Notes under the pieces: model-generated
The model's input: only the letters and a program-made list of their open reading frames with translations
What the model was told of the DNA's origin: nothing
The model's database searches: none
NCBI GenBank assembly: GCA_963605415.1
Contig: CAVCUL010000005.1
Coordinates: 62,001-126,000 of the forward strand
Source: CAG-217 sp963605415
GTDB taxonomy: Bacteria > Bacillota > Clostridia > Oscillospirales > Acutalibacteraceae
Length of the DNA stretch: 64,000 bases
Reading direction: 5' to 3'
Made by a program: the position numbers and the translations under genes
Shown here: positions 41,137 to 49,740 of the stretch, one piece after another
Layout of the letters: every line of letters starts with the position of its first letter
Numbering within the stretch: the first letter of the stretch is position 1

Positions 41137-41336
41137 AAGCAGCAGAAATCCGTGCTTTGAGTGCCGATCAGCGCGCAAAGAAGTTGGCAGAGCTCAAGGA
41201 TGAACTCTTCAACCTGCATTTTCAGCAGGCCATCAATCAGCTCGACAACCCCATGAGAATTAAAGCGGTCAAGAAGGACATTGCACGCATCAAGACTGTG
41301 GAGCGCGCAATCGAACTCGAAAGCGCAAACTCTTAA
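41133..41336 (+). CDS. rpmC: 50S ribosomal protein L29
   Basis: 67 residues. Two-helix protein with the LKDELFNLHFQQAINQLDNPMRIKAVKKDIARIKT core. It lies at the tunnel exit next to L23. Starts in the rplP stop codon, with GGAGGCG upstream. Confidence 0.97.
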   Translation: MKAAEIRALSADQRAKKLAELKDELFNLHFQQAINQLDNPMRIKAVKKDIARIKTVERAIELESANS

Positions 41337-41353
41337 GAAGGAGGTAACTGATC

Positions 41354-41608
41354 ATGGAAAGAAACCTCAGAAAGACAAGAGTTGGTCTTGTTTCCAGCGA
41401 TAAGATGGATAAGACAGTTGTGGTTAGCATTCAGGACAGAGTGGCGCACCCGCTGTATGGCAAGATCGTAAACCGTACCGTGAAGTACAAAGCACACGAC
41501 GAAAAGAACGAATGCGGCGTAGGCGATAAGGTTATGATTATGGAGACCCGTCCCTACAGCAAAGACAAGAGATGGCGTGTGGTTGAGATCATTGAAAAGG
41601 CTAAATAA
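41354..41608 (+). CDS. rpsQ: 30S ribosomal protein S17
   Basis: 84 residues. OB-fold primary rRNA-binding protein: RKTRVGLVSSDKMDKTVVVSIQ and HPLYGKIVNRTVKYKAHDE are diagnostic. AAGGAGG precedes the ATG. It ends the S10 block; a 110-bp gap follows before rplN. Confidence 0.98.
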   Translation: MERNLRKTRVGLVSSDKMDKTVVVSIQDRVAHPLYGKIVNRTVKYKAHDEKNECGVGDKVMIMETRPYSKDKRWRVVEIIEKAK

Positions 41609-41646
41609 TTCAAACGGATTACTTGGTTTTTCATACAGACTGCCTT

Positions 41647-41701
41647 TGCAGTCGGAACTAAAATAATAACTGCAAGATGAGCAAAGTGTTATTTTGCAGT
41701 A
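41647..41701 (+). promoter_or_regulatory. Paired hairpins between rpsQ and rplN
   Basis: ACTGCAA (41670-41676) pairs with TTGCAGT (about 41694-41700), and a second small stem GACTGC/GCAGTC lies just before it. The position between the S10 and spc blocks suggests an mRNA processing or regulatory element. No promoter boxes of good quality were seen. Confidence 0.35.
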
Positions 41702-41718
41702 CGAAGGAGGAAAATGCT

Positions 41719-42087
41719 GTGATACAACAGGAAAGTCGGCTGAAGGTCGCAGACAACACCGGTGCTAAAGAAATCCTTTGCATTCGCGTGCTGGGCGGCT
41801 CCGGCAGAAGATACGCTAACATCGGCGACGTGATCGTTGCTTCCGTCAAGAAAGCAGCACCCGGCGGCGTGGTGAAAAAGGGCGAAGTTGTTAAAGCAGT
41901 CATCGTTCGTACAACCAAAGGTGTACGTCGTGACGACGGCCAGTACATTCGTTTTGATGAAAATGCTGCCGTAATTATCAAAGAGGATAAAACGCCTCGT
42001 GGCACCCGTATTTTTGGACCCGTAGCAAGAGAGCTTCGTGATAAGGATTACATGAAGATTTTGTCCCTTGCTCCGGAAGTGCTTTAA
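41719..42087 (+). CDS. rplN: 50S ribosomal protein L14
   Basis: 122 residues, exactly the usual length if translation begins at the GTG at 41719, which has AAGGAGG eight bases upstream. The N terminus then reads MIQQESRLKVADNTGAKE, as in all L14. An ATG five bases earlier (41714) is out of frame and gives a two-codon peptide. The longer in-frame start at 41677 is rejected. Confidence 0.97.
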   Translation: MIQQESRLKVADNTGAKEILCIRVLGGSGRRYANIGDVIVASVKKAAPGGVVKKGEVVKAVIVRTTKGVRRDDGQYIRFDENAAVIIKEDKTPRGTRIFGPVARELRDKDYMKILSLAPEVL

Positions 42088-42102
42088 TGGAGGTGCAAGA
42101 GA

Positions 42103-42408
42103 ATGAGTAAGATGTTTGTGAAGACCGGAGATACCGTACAGGTGCTTTCCGGTAAATCCAAGGGCGTGCGCGGCGAAGTGATCGCTGTCAGCCCGGCTGA
42201 GGGTAAGGTCATCGTCAAGAAGGTCAATGTGGTGACCAAGCATGTAAAGCCCCGCAAAATGGGCGAGGCCGGCGGCCTGATTGATGTTGAGTCCGCGCTG
42301 TATGCTTCTAAAGTACAGCTGGTATGCCCTAAATGTAACGAGGCGACCCGCGTCGGCCACAAAAAGGGCGGCGCACGCATTTGCAAAAAATGCGGCAACG
42401 AATTTTAA
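42103..42408 (+). CDS. rplX: 50S ribosomal protein L24
   Basis: 101 residues. An N-terminal KOW motif (GDTVQVLSGKSKGVRGEV) and a C-terminal zinc ribbon with CPKC and CKKC pairs, the Gram-positive form. Assembly initiator protein. Located 15 bp after rplN. Confidence 0.97.
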   Translation: MSKMFVKTGDTVQVLSGKSKGVRGEVIAVSPAEGKVIVKKVNVVTKHVKPRKMGEAGGLIDVESALYASKVQLVCPKCNEATRVGHKKGGARICKKCGNEF

Positions 42409-42427
42409 GTAAGGGAGGAACATAACA

Positions 42428-42970
42428 ATGGCTGCAAGATTAAAAGAAGCCTATAAGAGCGAAGTTGCTCCGGCATTGATGAAGAAATTCGGCTACAAAT
42501 CTGTTATGCAAATCCCGAAGCTTGACAAGATTGTTATCAATGTTGGATGCGGCGAAGCCCGCGAAAACTCTAAGGTTGTAGATGCGATCATCTCCGACCT
42601 GTCCCAGATCACCGGTCAGCGCCCTGTGATGTGCCGCGCAAAGAAGTCTGTTGCAAACTTTAAGCTGCGTGAAGGTATGCCCATCGGCGTTAAGGTTACT
42701 CTGCGTGGTGAGAGAATGTATGAATTCCTGGACAGATTTTTTAATCTGGCCCTGCCCAGAGTGCGTGACTTCAGAGGGATCAATGCAAACTCCTTTGACG
42801 GCCGTGGTAACTATGCCATGGGTGTTAAAGAGCAGTTGATCTTCCCCGAGATCGAATATGACAAGATCGACAAGGTGCGCGGCATGGATATCATTATGGT
42901 TACTACCGCAAACACAGACGAAGAAGCACGGGAGCTGCTCAAGCTGATGGGCGCACCGTTTGCAGAGTAA
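42428..42970 (+). CDS. rplE: 50S ribosomal protein L5
   Basis: 180 residues. Recognised by MQIPKLDKIVINVGCGEA, TGQRPVMCRAKKSVANFKLREGMPIG and the C-terminal FPEIEYDKID region. It binds 5S rRNA. GGGAGG lies upstream. Confidence 0.98.
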   Translation: MAARLKEAYKSEVAPALMKKFGYKSVMQIPKLDKIVINVGCGEARENSKVVDAIISDLSQITGQRPVMCRAKKSVANFKLREGMPIGVKVTLRGERMYEFLDRFFNLALPRVRDFRGINANSFDGRGNYAMGVKEQLIFPEIEYDKIDKVRGMDIIMVTTANTDEEARELLKLMGAPFAE

Positions 42971-42982
42971 GGAGGGATTATC

Positions 42983-43168
42983 GTGGCAAAAACATCTATG
43001 AAAGTCAAGGCAGTTCGTCCTGCCAAGTATTCCACCAGACAGCACAACAGATGTAAGATCTGCGGTAGACCTCACGCATACCTGCGTAAGTATGGCGTGT
43101 GCCGTATCTGCTTCAGAGAGCTGGCTCACAAGGGTGAAATCCCCGGTGTGCGCAAGGCATCTTGGTAA
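42983..43168 (+). CDS. rpsN: 30S ribosomal protein S14, zinc type
   Basis: 61 residues, the short type Z (C+) S14 with C-x2-C and C-x2-C ligands (CKICG and CRICF). Start is GTG at 42983 with GGAGG upstream. Many Firmicutes also carry a zinc-independent copy elsewhere, used on zinc shortage; none is in this window. Confidence 0.97.
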   Translation: MAKTSMKVKAVRPAKYSTRQHNRCKICGRPHAYLRKYGVCRICFRELAHKGEIPGVRKASW

Positions 43169-43204
43169 TCTGAGAATTGAAGATCGAATAAGGAGGAAAT
43201 ATCA

Positions 43205-43603
43205 ATGCATATTACAGACCCTATCGCTGATATGCTGACCAGAATTCGCAATGCGAATTCCGCTAAGCACGATACTGTAGATATTCCCGCATCTAACATG
43301 AAGAAGTCAATTGCTCAGATTCTGGTAGATGAAGGTTATATCAAAGGCTACAAAGTAATTGAAGACGGCAAGCAGGGCGTTATCCGCGTGACCCTGAAGT
43401 ATGGCGAGGGCAAGAGCCGCGTCATCACCGGTCTGCGCCGCGTGTCCAAGCCCGGTCTTCGTAAGTATTCAAGCGTTGAGGATATGCCTAAGGTTATGAA
43501 GGGCCTGGGCGTAGCCATCGTTTCTACATCTAAAGGCGTAATGACAGACAAAGAAGCCCGCAAAGAGAATGTGGGCGGCGAAGTTCTGGCATTCATTTGG
43601 TAA
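43205..43603 (+). CDS. rpsH: 30S ribosomal protein S8
   Basis: 132 residues. Starts MHITDPIADMLTRIRNAN and ends with the typical KEARKENVGGEVLAFIW. In enteric bacteria S8 represses the spc operon. AGGAGG precedes the ATG. Confidence 0.98.
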   Translation: MHITDPIADMLTRIRNANSAKHDTVDIPASNMKKSIAQILVDEGYIKGYKVIEDGKQGVIRVTLKYGEGKSRVITGLRRVSKPGLRKYSSVEDMPKVMKGLGVAIVSTSKGVMTDKEARKENVGGEVLAFIW

Positions 43604-43617
43604 GGAGGTGCAGTCGT

Positions 43618-44157
43618 ATGTCACGAATTGGCTTAAAGCCTATTGAAATTCCTGCCGGCGTTGACGTAAAGGTTGACGGAACGACTGTTACCGTAAAGGG
43701 CCCCAAAGGGGAACTTACCCGGGATGTTCATCCGAACATGGCAGTCGCTGTAGAAGGCAACGAAGTTATTGTAAAAAGACCCAACGATGAGAAGGAGAAC
43801 AAGTCTCTTCACGGCTTGACCCGTACCCTCATTCACAACATGGTTTTGGGCGTGACCGAGGGCTTCAAGAAAAATCTGGAAGTCAACGGTGTTGGTTACA
43901 GAGTACAGGTACAGAACAATAAGCTCACGATGAACCTTGGCTTTTCTCACCAGGTGATTATGGACGCACCGGAAGGCATCACCATTGAGTGCCCCAGTGC
44001 CAATGCCATCGTCATCAGCGGTGCCGACAAGCAGGCCGTTGGCCAGTTTGCCGCGCAGGTTCGCGAGAAGAGACCCCCGGAACCCTATAAGGGCAAGGGT
44101 ATCAAGTATGACTATGAGCATATTCGCCGTAAGGAAGGCAAAGCAGGTAAGAAATAA
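43618..44157 (+). CDS. rplF: 50S ribosomal protein L6
   Basis: 179 residues. The ATG at 43618 begins MSRIGLKPIEIPAGV, the conserved L6 start, with AAGGAGGTG upstream; the longer frame from 43597 lies in the rpsH end and is rejected. C-terminal KRPPEPYKGKGIKY is diagnostic. Two duplicated RNA-binding domains. Confidence 0.98.
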   Translation: MSRIGLKPIEIPAGVDVKVDGTTVTVKGPKGELTRDVHPNMAVAVEGNEVIVKRPNDEKENKSLHGLTRTLIHNMVLGVTEGFKKNLEVNGVGYRVQVQNNKLTMNLGFSHQVIMDAPEGITIECPSANAIVISGADKQAVGQFAAQVREKRPPEPYKGKGIKYDYEHIRRKEGKAGKK

Positions 44158-44175
44158 GGGAAGGAGTGAATTACA

Positions 44176-44535
44176 ATGGTTTCAAGACAAGACGCCAATA
44201 AGGCAAGACAAAAGCGCCACATTCGTGTTCGTGGCAAAATCAGCGGCACTGCTGCTCGTCCCAGACTCAACGTATATCGCTCCCTCAGCAATATTTACGT
44301 TCAGCTCATTGATGATGTTGCCGGTGTGACGCTGGCAAGCGCATCCACCACTGAGAAGGACTTTGCACAGTACGGCGGAAATGTAGAAGCAGCTAAGGCT
44401 GTTGGTAAGACATTAGCAGAAAGAGCCACCGCAAAGGGCATCACCGAGTGCGTATTTGACCGTGGCGGTTACGTGTATCACGGTCGTGTGGCTGCGGTTG
44501 CAGACGGCGCTCGTGAGGGCGGACTGAAGTTCTAA
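44176..44535 (+). CDS. rplR: 50S ribosomal protein L18
   Basis: 119 residues. Contains RHIRVRGKISGTAARPRLNVYRS and the C-terminal FDRGGYVYHGRVAAVADGAREGGL. It binds 5S rRNA with L5. GGAAGGAG upstream. Confidence 0.98.
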   Translation: MVSRQDANKARQKRHIRVRGKISGTAARPRLNVYRSLSNIYVQLIDDVAGVTLASASTTEKDFAQYGGNVEAAKAVGKTLAERATAKGITECVFDRGGYVYHGRVAAVADGAREGGLKF

Positions 44536-44553
44536 CGAAGGAGGTAAATACTT

Positions 44554-45057
44554 TTGGCTACAAAGATTGACGCATCTTCAATGGAACTTGAAGAAAGAGT
44601 GGTTACCATCAACCGTGTTTCTAAAACCGTAAAGGGCGGTCGAATTTTTAAGTTCTCCGCACTGGTGGTTGTTGGTGATAAGAATGGTCTGGTCGGTTTC
44701 GGTATCGGTAAGTCCGGCGAGGTTCCGGACGCTATCCGTAAGGGAATCGAGGACGCAAAGAAAAATCTGATCAAAGTATCTCTGCGGGGTACCACCATTC
44801 CCCACGAGATCACCGGTAAGTTCGGTGCTGGCGAAGTGCTGCTTATGCCCGCTCCCAAAGGTACCGGCGTGATCGCCGGCGGCCCGGTTCGTGCGGTTGT
44901 TGAGACCGTTGGTATCGGCGATATCCGTACCAAGGCCGTTCGTTCAAACAATCCGTACAATGTGGTTCGCGCCACCATTGACGGTTTGAGCAGACTGCGC
45001 ACGGCAGAGCAAGTTGCTGCTGTTCGCGGTAAGTCAGTGAAAGAAATCGTAGGATAA
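44554..45057 (+). CDS. rpsE: 30S ribosomal protein S5
   Basis: 167 residues. TTG start at 44554, supported by GAAGGAGGT eight bases upstream and by the N terminus (ELEERVVTINRVSKTVKGGR) immediately following; no suitable ATG precedes this. The double-stranded RNA-binding core FSALVVVGDKNGLVGFGIGK and the accuracy-related C-terminal domain are intact. Confidence 0.97.
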   Translation: MATKIDASSMELEERVVTINRVSKTVKGGRIFKFSALVVVGDKNGLVGFGIGKSGEVPDAIRKGIEDAKKNLIKVSLRGTTIPHEITGKFGAGEVLLMPAPKGTGVIAGGPVRAVVETVGIGDIRTKAVRSNNPYNVVRATIDGLSRLRTAEQVAAVRGKSVKEIVG

Positions 45058-45070
45058 GGAGGGGCGCATT

Positions 45071-45250
45071 ATGGCAGATATTAGAATCAAACTTACAAAG
45101 AGCCTGATCGGCAGTAAGCAGGACCAGATCGCCACCGCCCACTCTCTCGGCCTGCGGAAGATCGGCAACGAAACCGTTCAGCCGAACAACGACGCAACGC
45201 AGGGCAAGATCAAGAAGATCGCGCACCTGATCACCGTTGTTGAAGAATAA
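45071..45250 (+). CDS. rpmD: 50S ribosomal protein L30
   Basis: 59 residues, read directly: MADIRIKLTKSLIGSKQDQI, then ATAHSLGLRKIGNETVQ, ending in HLITVVEE. This is the complete small L30 fold. GGAGGGG lies upstream of the ATG, 13 bp after rpsE, in its usual place between S5 and L15. Confidence 0.97.
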   Translation: MADIRIKLTKSLIGSKQDQIATAHSLGLRKIGNETVQPNNDATQGKIKKIAHLITVVEE

Positions 45251-45264
45251 GGGGAGGTAGCAAG

Positions 45265-45708
45265 ATGAAATTACATGAACTTTCTCCTGCTGAAGGCTCC
45301 AAAAAGAGTGTTAAGCGTATCGGTCGCGGTACTGCTTCCGGCCAGGGTAAAACCGCCGGTAAAGGCCAGAAGGGTCAGAAGGCCCGTTCCGGCTACAGCA
45401 GACGGCCCGGCTTTGAGGGTGGTCAGATGCCCCTTCAGCGCCGCGTGCCCAAAAGAGGTTTTAACAACATTTTTGCAACGGAGTACGCCATTGTCAATGT
45501 GTCTGATCTGAACGACAGATTTGAGGACGGCGCAACCGTAAATGCTGAGAGCCTGGTGGCCTCCGGTCTTTTGAAGAAGACTCTGGACGGCGTAAAGGTC
45601 CTGGGCAAGGGCGAGATCACCAAGGCGCTGACCGTACAGGTTACCGCTATCAGTGAGAGCGCCAAATCTAAGATTGAGGCAGCAGGTGGCAAGGTGGAGG
45701 TGCTGTAA
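45265..45708 (+). CDS. rplO: 50S ribosomal protein L15
   Basis: 147 residues. N-terminal MKLHELSPAEGSKKSVKRIGRG and the basic glycine-rich tail segment GQGKTAGKGQKGQKARSG are typical. The stop is followed directly by the secY ATG with no gap, so secY is likely coupled. Confidence 0.98.
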   Translation: MKLHELSPAEGSKKSVKRIGRGTASGQGKTAGKGQKGQKARSGYSRRPGFEGGQMPLQRRVPKRGFNNIFATEYAIVNVSDLNDRFEDGATVNAESLVASGLLKKTLDGVKVLGKGEITKALTVQVTAISESAKSKIEAAGGKVEVL

Positions 45709-47058
45709 ATGATCAAGACCTTCGTTAACGCTTGGAAAGTTGCGGACATCCGCAAAAAGCTTTTGTTTACAGCATTTGTAATCCTTGTTTTCCGAATTGG
45801 CTCTGTCATTCCCGTTCCTTTCCTGAATATTGTCGATGAGATCAATGTAGGTAAGGGCAACACCATTTTAACCTACCTAAGCTTGATGACCGGTAGCGCA
45901 TTCACATACGGAACAATTTTCGCTATGTCTATCACACCGTACATCAACGCCTCTATCATTATGCAGCTTCTTGCTGTGGCCATTCCTGCACTGGAGCGGC
46001 TGCAGAAAGAGGGCGAAGAAGGCAGAAAGAAGATCGCCACCATCACCCGTTTCGTTACGGTGGGTCTGGGTCTGTTGCAGTCCCTGGCATATTTCTTCTT
46101 CCTGCGCGCCAATGACTACCTGATGAAGGATGCCAGCGGCGCAGCATTTACCGGCTTTAACGCTGTGTTCCAGGCTGTGGTCATTATTGCGGTGCTTACC
46201 GCCGGCACAGCCGTGATCATGTGGCTGGGCGAGCAGATCACCATTTCCGGTATCGGTAACGGTATTTCCATTATCCTTTTTGCCGGCATCGTGTCTCGTT
46301 TCCCCACCCTGATCAAGCAGCTGTTCCAGTATCTGGACACCGGCCGTACCGTATATAAAGTTCTGGTTCCCGTGGTGTGCGTGATCTTCCTGCTGATGAT
46401 CGCTTACATCGTGTTTATGGATAACTCAGAGCGTCGCCTGCCCATTCAATACGCCAAGCGCGTTGTGGGCCGCAAAATGTACGGCGGTCAGTCTACCCAC
46501 ATGCCCATTAAGATCAACATGAGCGGCGTGCTGCCCATCATCTTTGCTTCCTCCATCTTGTCTCTGCCGGGTACGGTACAGATGTTTATCTCCAGCGACA
46601 AGTATGAGGGGACCGGCTGGGAGAAGTTCTTTAATGCCTTCCAGAGTGACTCTTGGTGGTATGCGGGTATGTACTTCCTGCTGATTATCTTCTTTGCCTA
46701 TTTCTACAGTACCATTCAGTACAATCCCATTGAAATGGCAAATAATCTTCGTAAAAACAACGGCGCCATCCCCGGCATTCGTCCCGGCAAGCCCACTTCC
46801 GATTACATCATGCGGGTTCTGTCCCGTTTGACCCTGATCGGTTCTCTGATGCTGTGCGTAGTTGCTCTGTTCCCCATTGTGTACTCCTTGATTTGCGATG
46901 CGGCAATTCAACCTCTGGAGTCCGGTGGAGACGACGGCGGCATGAGTATCACCCTGGGCGGTACATCCATCATCATTATGTGCGGTGTAGCTCTGGAGAC
47001 AGTGCGTCAGCTGGAAAGCCAGTTGATGATGCGCCACTATAAAGGCTTCCTTGACTGA
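45709..47058 (+). CDS. secY: Preprotein translocase subunit SecY
   Basis: 449-residue channel protein with ten membrane helices. Conserved: plug and lateral-gate region (SLMTGSAFTYGTIFAMSITPYINASII), the cytoplasmic loop with ERRLPIQYAKRVVGRKMYGGQSTHMPIKIN, and the C-terminal loop IPGIRPGKPTSDYI, which contacts SecA and ribosomes. It forms the SecYEG pore; secE and secG are not in the window. Starts at the base after the rplO stop. Confidence 0.98.
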   Translation: MIKTFVNAWKVADIRKKLLFTAFVILVFRIGSVIPVPFLNIVDEINVGKGNTILTYLSLMTGSAFTYGTIFAMSITPYINASIIMQLLAVAIPALERLQKEGEEGRKKIATITRFVTVGLGLLQSLAYFFFLRANDYLMKDASGAAFTGFNAVFQAVVIIAVLTAGTAVIMWLGEQITISGIGNGISIILFAGIVSRFPTLIKQLFQYLDTGRTVYKVLVPVVCVIFLLMIAYIVFMDNSERRLPIQYAKRVVGRKMYGGQSTHMPIKINMSGVLPIIFASSILSLPGTVQMFISSDKYEGTGWEKFFNAFQSDSWWYAGMYFLLIIFFAYFYSTIQYNPIEMANNLRKNNGAIPGIRPGKPTSDYIMRVLSRLTLIGSLMLCVVALFPIVYSLICDAAIQPLESGGDDGGMSITLGGTSIIIMCGVALETVRQLESQLMMRHYKGFLD

Positions 47059-47076
47059 TTATAAGGAGAACGCAAG

Positions 47077-47709
47077 ATGAATTTGATCCTTCTTGGCGCG
47101 CCCGGTGCCGGTAAAGGTACTCAGGCGGAAAAGATTGTTGAAAAGTATGGCATTCCTGCCATCTCCACCGGTAACATCATTCGTGCTGCTCTGAAAGAGG
47201 GCACCGAGATGGGCCTGAAGGCCAAGTCCTATATGGACGCCGGCCAGCTGGTTCCAGACGATGTGGTTATCGGGATCATCAAGGACAGACTGGAACAAAA
47301 AGATTGCGAAAACGGATTTATTCTGGACGGATTTCCTCGTACCATTCCTCAAGCCCAGGCGCTTGAGGATATGGGCGTGGCGATTGATAAGGTCATTGAT
47401 ATTGAAGTCTCTGACGAGAAAATCACTGCCAGAATGTCCGGCCGTCGCGTATGTTCCAAGTGCGCAAATTCCTACCACATGCTTTATAAAAAGCCCATGG
47501 TGGACGGCGTTTGTGACGCTTGCGGCGGTGCACTGATTCAACGCAAGGACGACGCGCCGGAGACGGTGCAGGCCCGCCTTGTGGAATACCACAAGATGAC
47601 CGAGCCGCTGAAGGACTTTTACCACAAGCTGGGTAAGCTGACCGTGGTAGAGGGCCAGGAAGAGGTGGCAGACACCACGGCACTCGTTTTTGCAGCACTG
47701 GAGGATTAA
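47077..47709 (+). CDS. adk: Adenylate kinase, zinc-binding type
   Basis: 210 residues. P-loop GAPGAGKGTQ, NMP-binding region STGNIIRAALKEGT, and a LID domain with four cysteines (CSKC and CDAC) for structural zinc, as in Gram-positive enzymes. It balances AMP, ADP and ATP. Located between secY and map as in most Firmicutes. Confidence 0.98.
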   Translation: MNLILLGAPGAGKGTQAEKIVEKYGIPAISTGNIIRAALKEGTEMGLKAKSYMDAGQLVPDDVVIGIIKDRLEQKDCENGFILDGFPRTIPQAQALEDMGVAIDKVIDIEVSDEKITARMSGRRVCSKCANSYHMLYKKPMVDGVCDACGGALIQRKDDAPETVQARLVEYHKMTEPLKDFYHKLGKLTVVEGQEEVADTTALVFAALED

Positions 47710-47710
47710 C

Positions 47711-48460
47711 ATGGTCGTGCTGAAAAGCAGCAGAGAGCTGGAGCTGATGAAAGAGGCTTGCCAGATCTCCGCTGAAGCATTGATGGTAGCCGGAGAGGCT
47801 GTAAAGCCCGGTGTCTCCACCAAGGAAATTGATAAGATCGCTTATGATCTGATTATTAAACGGGGTGCTAAGCCCAACTTCCTGAACTATGGGGGCTTTC
47901 CCGCTACCGCATGTATATCCATAAATGATGAAGTGATCCACGGCATACCGAAAAAGGACCGCATCCTCCAAGAGGGTGACATTGTCAGCATCGACCTGGG
48001 TGCGGCCAAAAACGGTTATAACGGCGATAATGCTGCCACATTTGCAGTCGGGTCTTGCTCGCCCGAGGCAAAGCGGCTGATGGATACCACCCGTGAGAGC
48101 CTGTATAAAGGCATTGAGCAGGCGATACCCGGCAACAGAATCGGCGATATCGGCAACGCGGTACAAACCTACTGCGAGGAACGCGGATACGGTGTGGTAC
48201 GTGACTTTGTAGGTCACGGCGTAGGCACCAAGCTTCATGAAGACCCAAGTGTACCAAACTTCGGTCACGCAGGACGCGGTATCAGACTATTACCCGGAAT
48301 GACATTGGCAATTGAACCAATGATAAATCTGGGGACCTATAAGGTAAAACAGCTTTCAGACGGTTGGACGGTGAAGACGGCAGACGGCAAGCTGGCTGCG
48401 CACTTTGAGCACACCATTGCCATTACCTCGAACGGTCCGGTTATTTTAACCAAAGTCTGA
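47711..48460 (+). CDS. map: Methionine aminopeptidase, type I
   Basis: 249 residues. Metal ligands of the pita-bread fold are visible: SIDLGAAKNGYNGDNAATF (two Asp), GHGVGTKLHEDPSV (His) and the C-terminal MTLAIEPMI and FEHTIAI glutamates. It removes the initiator Met. The ATG at 47711 follows the adk stop by one base; an in-frame start 21 bp earlier inside adk is rejected. Confidence 0.97.
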   Translation: MVVLKSSRELELMKEACQISAEALMVAGEAVKPGVSTKEIDKIAYDLIIKRGAKPNFLNYGGFPATACISINDEVIHGIPKKDRILQEGDIVSIDLGAAKNGYNGDNAATFAVGSCSPEAKRLMDTTRESLYKGIEQAIPGNRIGDIGNAVQTYCEERGYGVVRDFVGHGVGTKLHEDPSVPNFGHAGRGIRLLPGMTLAIEPMINLGTYKVKQLSDGWTVKTADGKLAAHFEHTIAITSNGPVILTKV

Positions 48461-48552
48461 GGCGTTAATCAATTGCAGGCGATTACGCCGTAATGTGATT
48501 CCAGATAAGAGCGAACATCAATTCAAGATCCTATCCATAAGAGAGGTAAACG

Positions 48553-48771
48553 ATGTCAAAGTCAGATATGATTGAAGTGGAAGGTACTGTGGTTGAGGCG
48601 CTGCCGAACACGACCTTTAAGGTAGCACTTCAAAATGACCACATCATTTTAGCCCATATCAGCGGCAAGCTGCGGATGAACAATATTCGTATTCTTCCCG
48701 GTGATAAGGTAACGATTGAGATGTCACCCTATGACCTGAACAAGGGTCGTATTATTTGGCGCTCAAAGTAA
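48553..48771 (+). CDS. infA: Translation initiation factor IF-1
   Basis: 72 residues, standard length. OB-fold protein with MIEVEGTVVEALPNTTFKV and VTIEMSPYDLNKGRIIWR. AGAGAGG precedes the ATG. The 92-bp gap from map has a small stem GGCGTTAATC/GATTACGCC (48461-48489) but no KOW-domain gene, which some Clostridia carry at this position. Confidence 0.98.
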   Translation: MSKSDMIEVEGTVVEALPNTTFKVALQNDHIILAHISGKLRMNNIRILPGDKVTIEMSPYDLNKGRIIWRSK

Positions 48772-48789
48772 ATAAAGGAGGATATTCAA

Positions 48790-48903
48790 ATGAAAGTCAG
48801 ACCTTCTGTAAAGAAAATTTGCGACAAATGCAAAGTGATTAAGCGCAATGGTAAAGTCATGGTTATCTGTGAAAATCCAAAGCACAAACAGCGTCAGGGC
48901 TAA
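48790..48903 (+). CDS. rpmJ: 50S ribosomal protein L36
   Basis: 37 residues read directly: MKVRPSVKKICDKCKVIK, then RNGKVMVICENPKHKQRQG. The C-x2-C, Cys and His ligands make this the zinc-binding form. AAAGGAGG precedes the ATG, between infA and rpsM as expected. Confidence 0.97.
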   Translation: MKVRPSVKKICDKCKVIKRNGKVMVICENPKHKQRQG

Positions 48904-48933
48904 TCCTGAGCAATAATTCGGAGGTAAAACAAT

Positions 48934-49302
48934 ATGGCACGTATTTCTGGTGTTGACTTGCCCAACGATAAGAGAGTTGAGATCGGCCTTACTTACATCT
49001 ATGGTATCGGCCGTACCACTGCTACTCAGATCGTAGAGGCAACCGGAATTGATCCCGATACTCGGTGCAGAGATCTTACCGAGGATCAGGTTTCCAAAAT
49101 TCGTGATTACATTGAGAAGAACCTGAATGTTGAAGGTGATCTGCGCAGAGACAGAGCATTTGACATTAAGAGACTCATTGAAATTAACTGCTATCGCGGT
49201 ATGCGCCATCGTCAGGGCCTGCCTGTAAGAGGACAGACCTCCAAGAACAACGCCCGTACCCGCAAAGGTCCCAAGAAGACCATAGCAAACAAGAAGAAAT
49301 AA
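48934..49302 (+). CDS. rpsM: 30S ribosomal protein S13
   Basis: 122 residues. MARISGVDLPNDKRVEIGLTYIYGIGRT start, and the basic tail RGMRHRQGLPVRGQTSKNNARTRKGPKKT that touches P-site tRNA. CGGAGG upstream. Head of the alpha block (rpsM, rpsK, rpsD, rpoA, rplQ). Confidence 0.98.
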   Translation: MARISGVDLPNDKRVEIGLTYIYGIGRTTATQIVEATGIDPDTRCRDLTEDQVSKIRDYIEKNLNVEGDLRRDRAFDIKRLIEINCYRGMRHRQGLPVRGQTSKNNARTRKGPKKTIANKKK

Positions 49303-49323
49303 GCGTAGGAGGATATTCGTAGT

Positions 49324-49719
49324 ATGGCTACAAAAAAGACCACTGGCTCTCGCAAACGCCGCGAGAAGAAGAATATTGAACGTGGTGCTGCCCATATTCA
49401 GTCAACCTTCAACAACACCATCGTAACCATCACGGACACGCAGGGCAATGCCGTTTCTTGGGCGTCTGCCGGCGAAATGGGTTTCCGTGGTTCCAAGAAG
49501 TCAACTCCCTTTGCTGCACAGACTGCTGCCGAGGTTGCTGCTAAGGCTGCTATGGAGCATGGTATGAAGACGGTGGAAGTTTTCGTCAAAGGCCCCGGCT
49601 CCGGCCGTGAAGCTGCCATCCGCGCACTTCAGACCGCCGGTCTGGATGTAACCCTGATTAAGGATGTTACCCCCATTCCGCACAACGGCTGCCGTCCGCC
49701 TAAGAGACGTCGTGTATAA
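49324..49719 (+). CDS. rpsK: 30S ribosomal protein S11
   Basis: 131 residues. Contains GAAHIQSTFNNTIVTITDTQGNAVSW and ends CRPPKRRRV, as expected. Part of the platform near the mRNA exit. AGGAGG upstream. Confidence 0.98.
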   Translation: MATKKTTGSRKRREKKNIERGAAHIQSTFNNTIVTITDTQGNAVSWASAGEMGFRGSKKSTPFAAQTAAEVAAKAAMEHGMKTVEVFVKGPGSGREAAIRALQTAGLDVTLIKDVTPIPHNGCRPPKRRRV

Positions 49720-49740
49720 TCTAACGGAGGTGTAGAAGAT

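Noticed and set aside
41714..41721. ATG five bases before the rplN GTG as a leader peptide or true start
   Set aside because: It is followed by one codon and a stop (ATG CTG TGA). The GTG gives the exact conserved L14 length. The tiny frame is probably chance.
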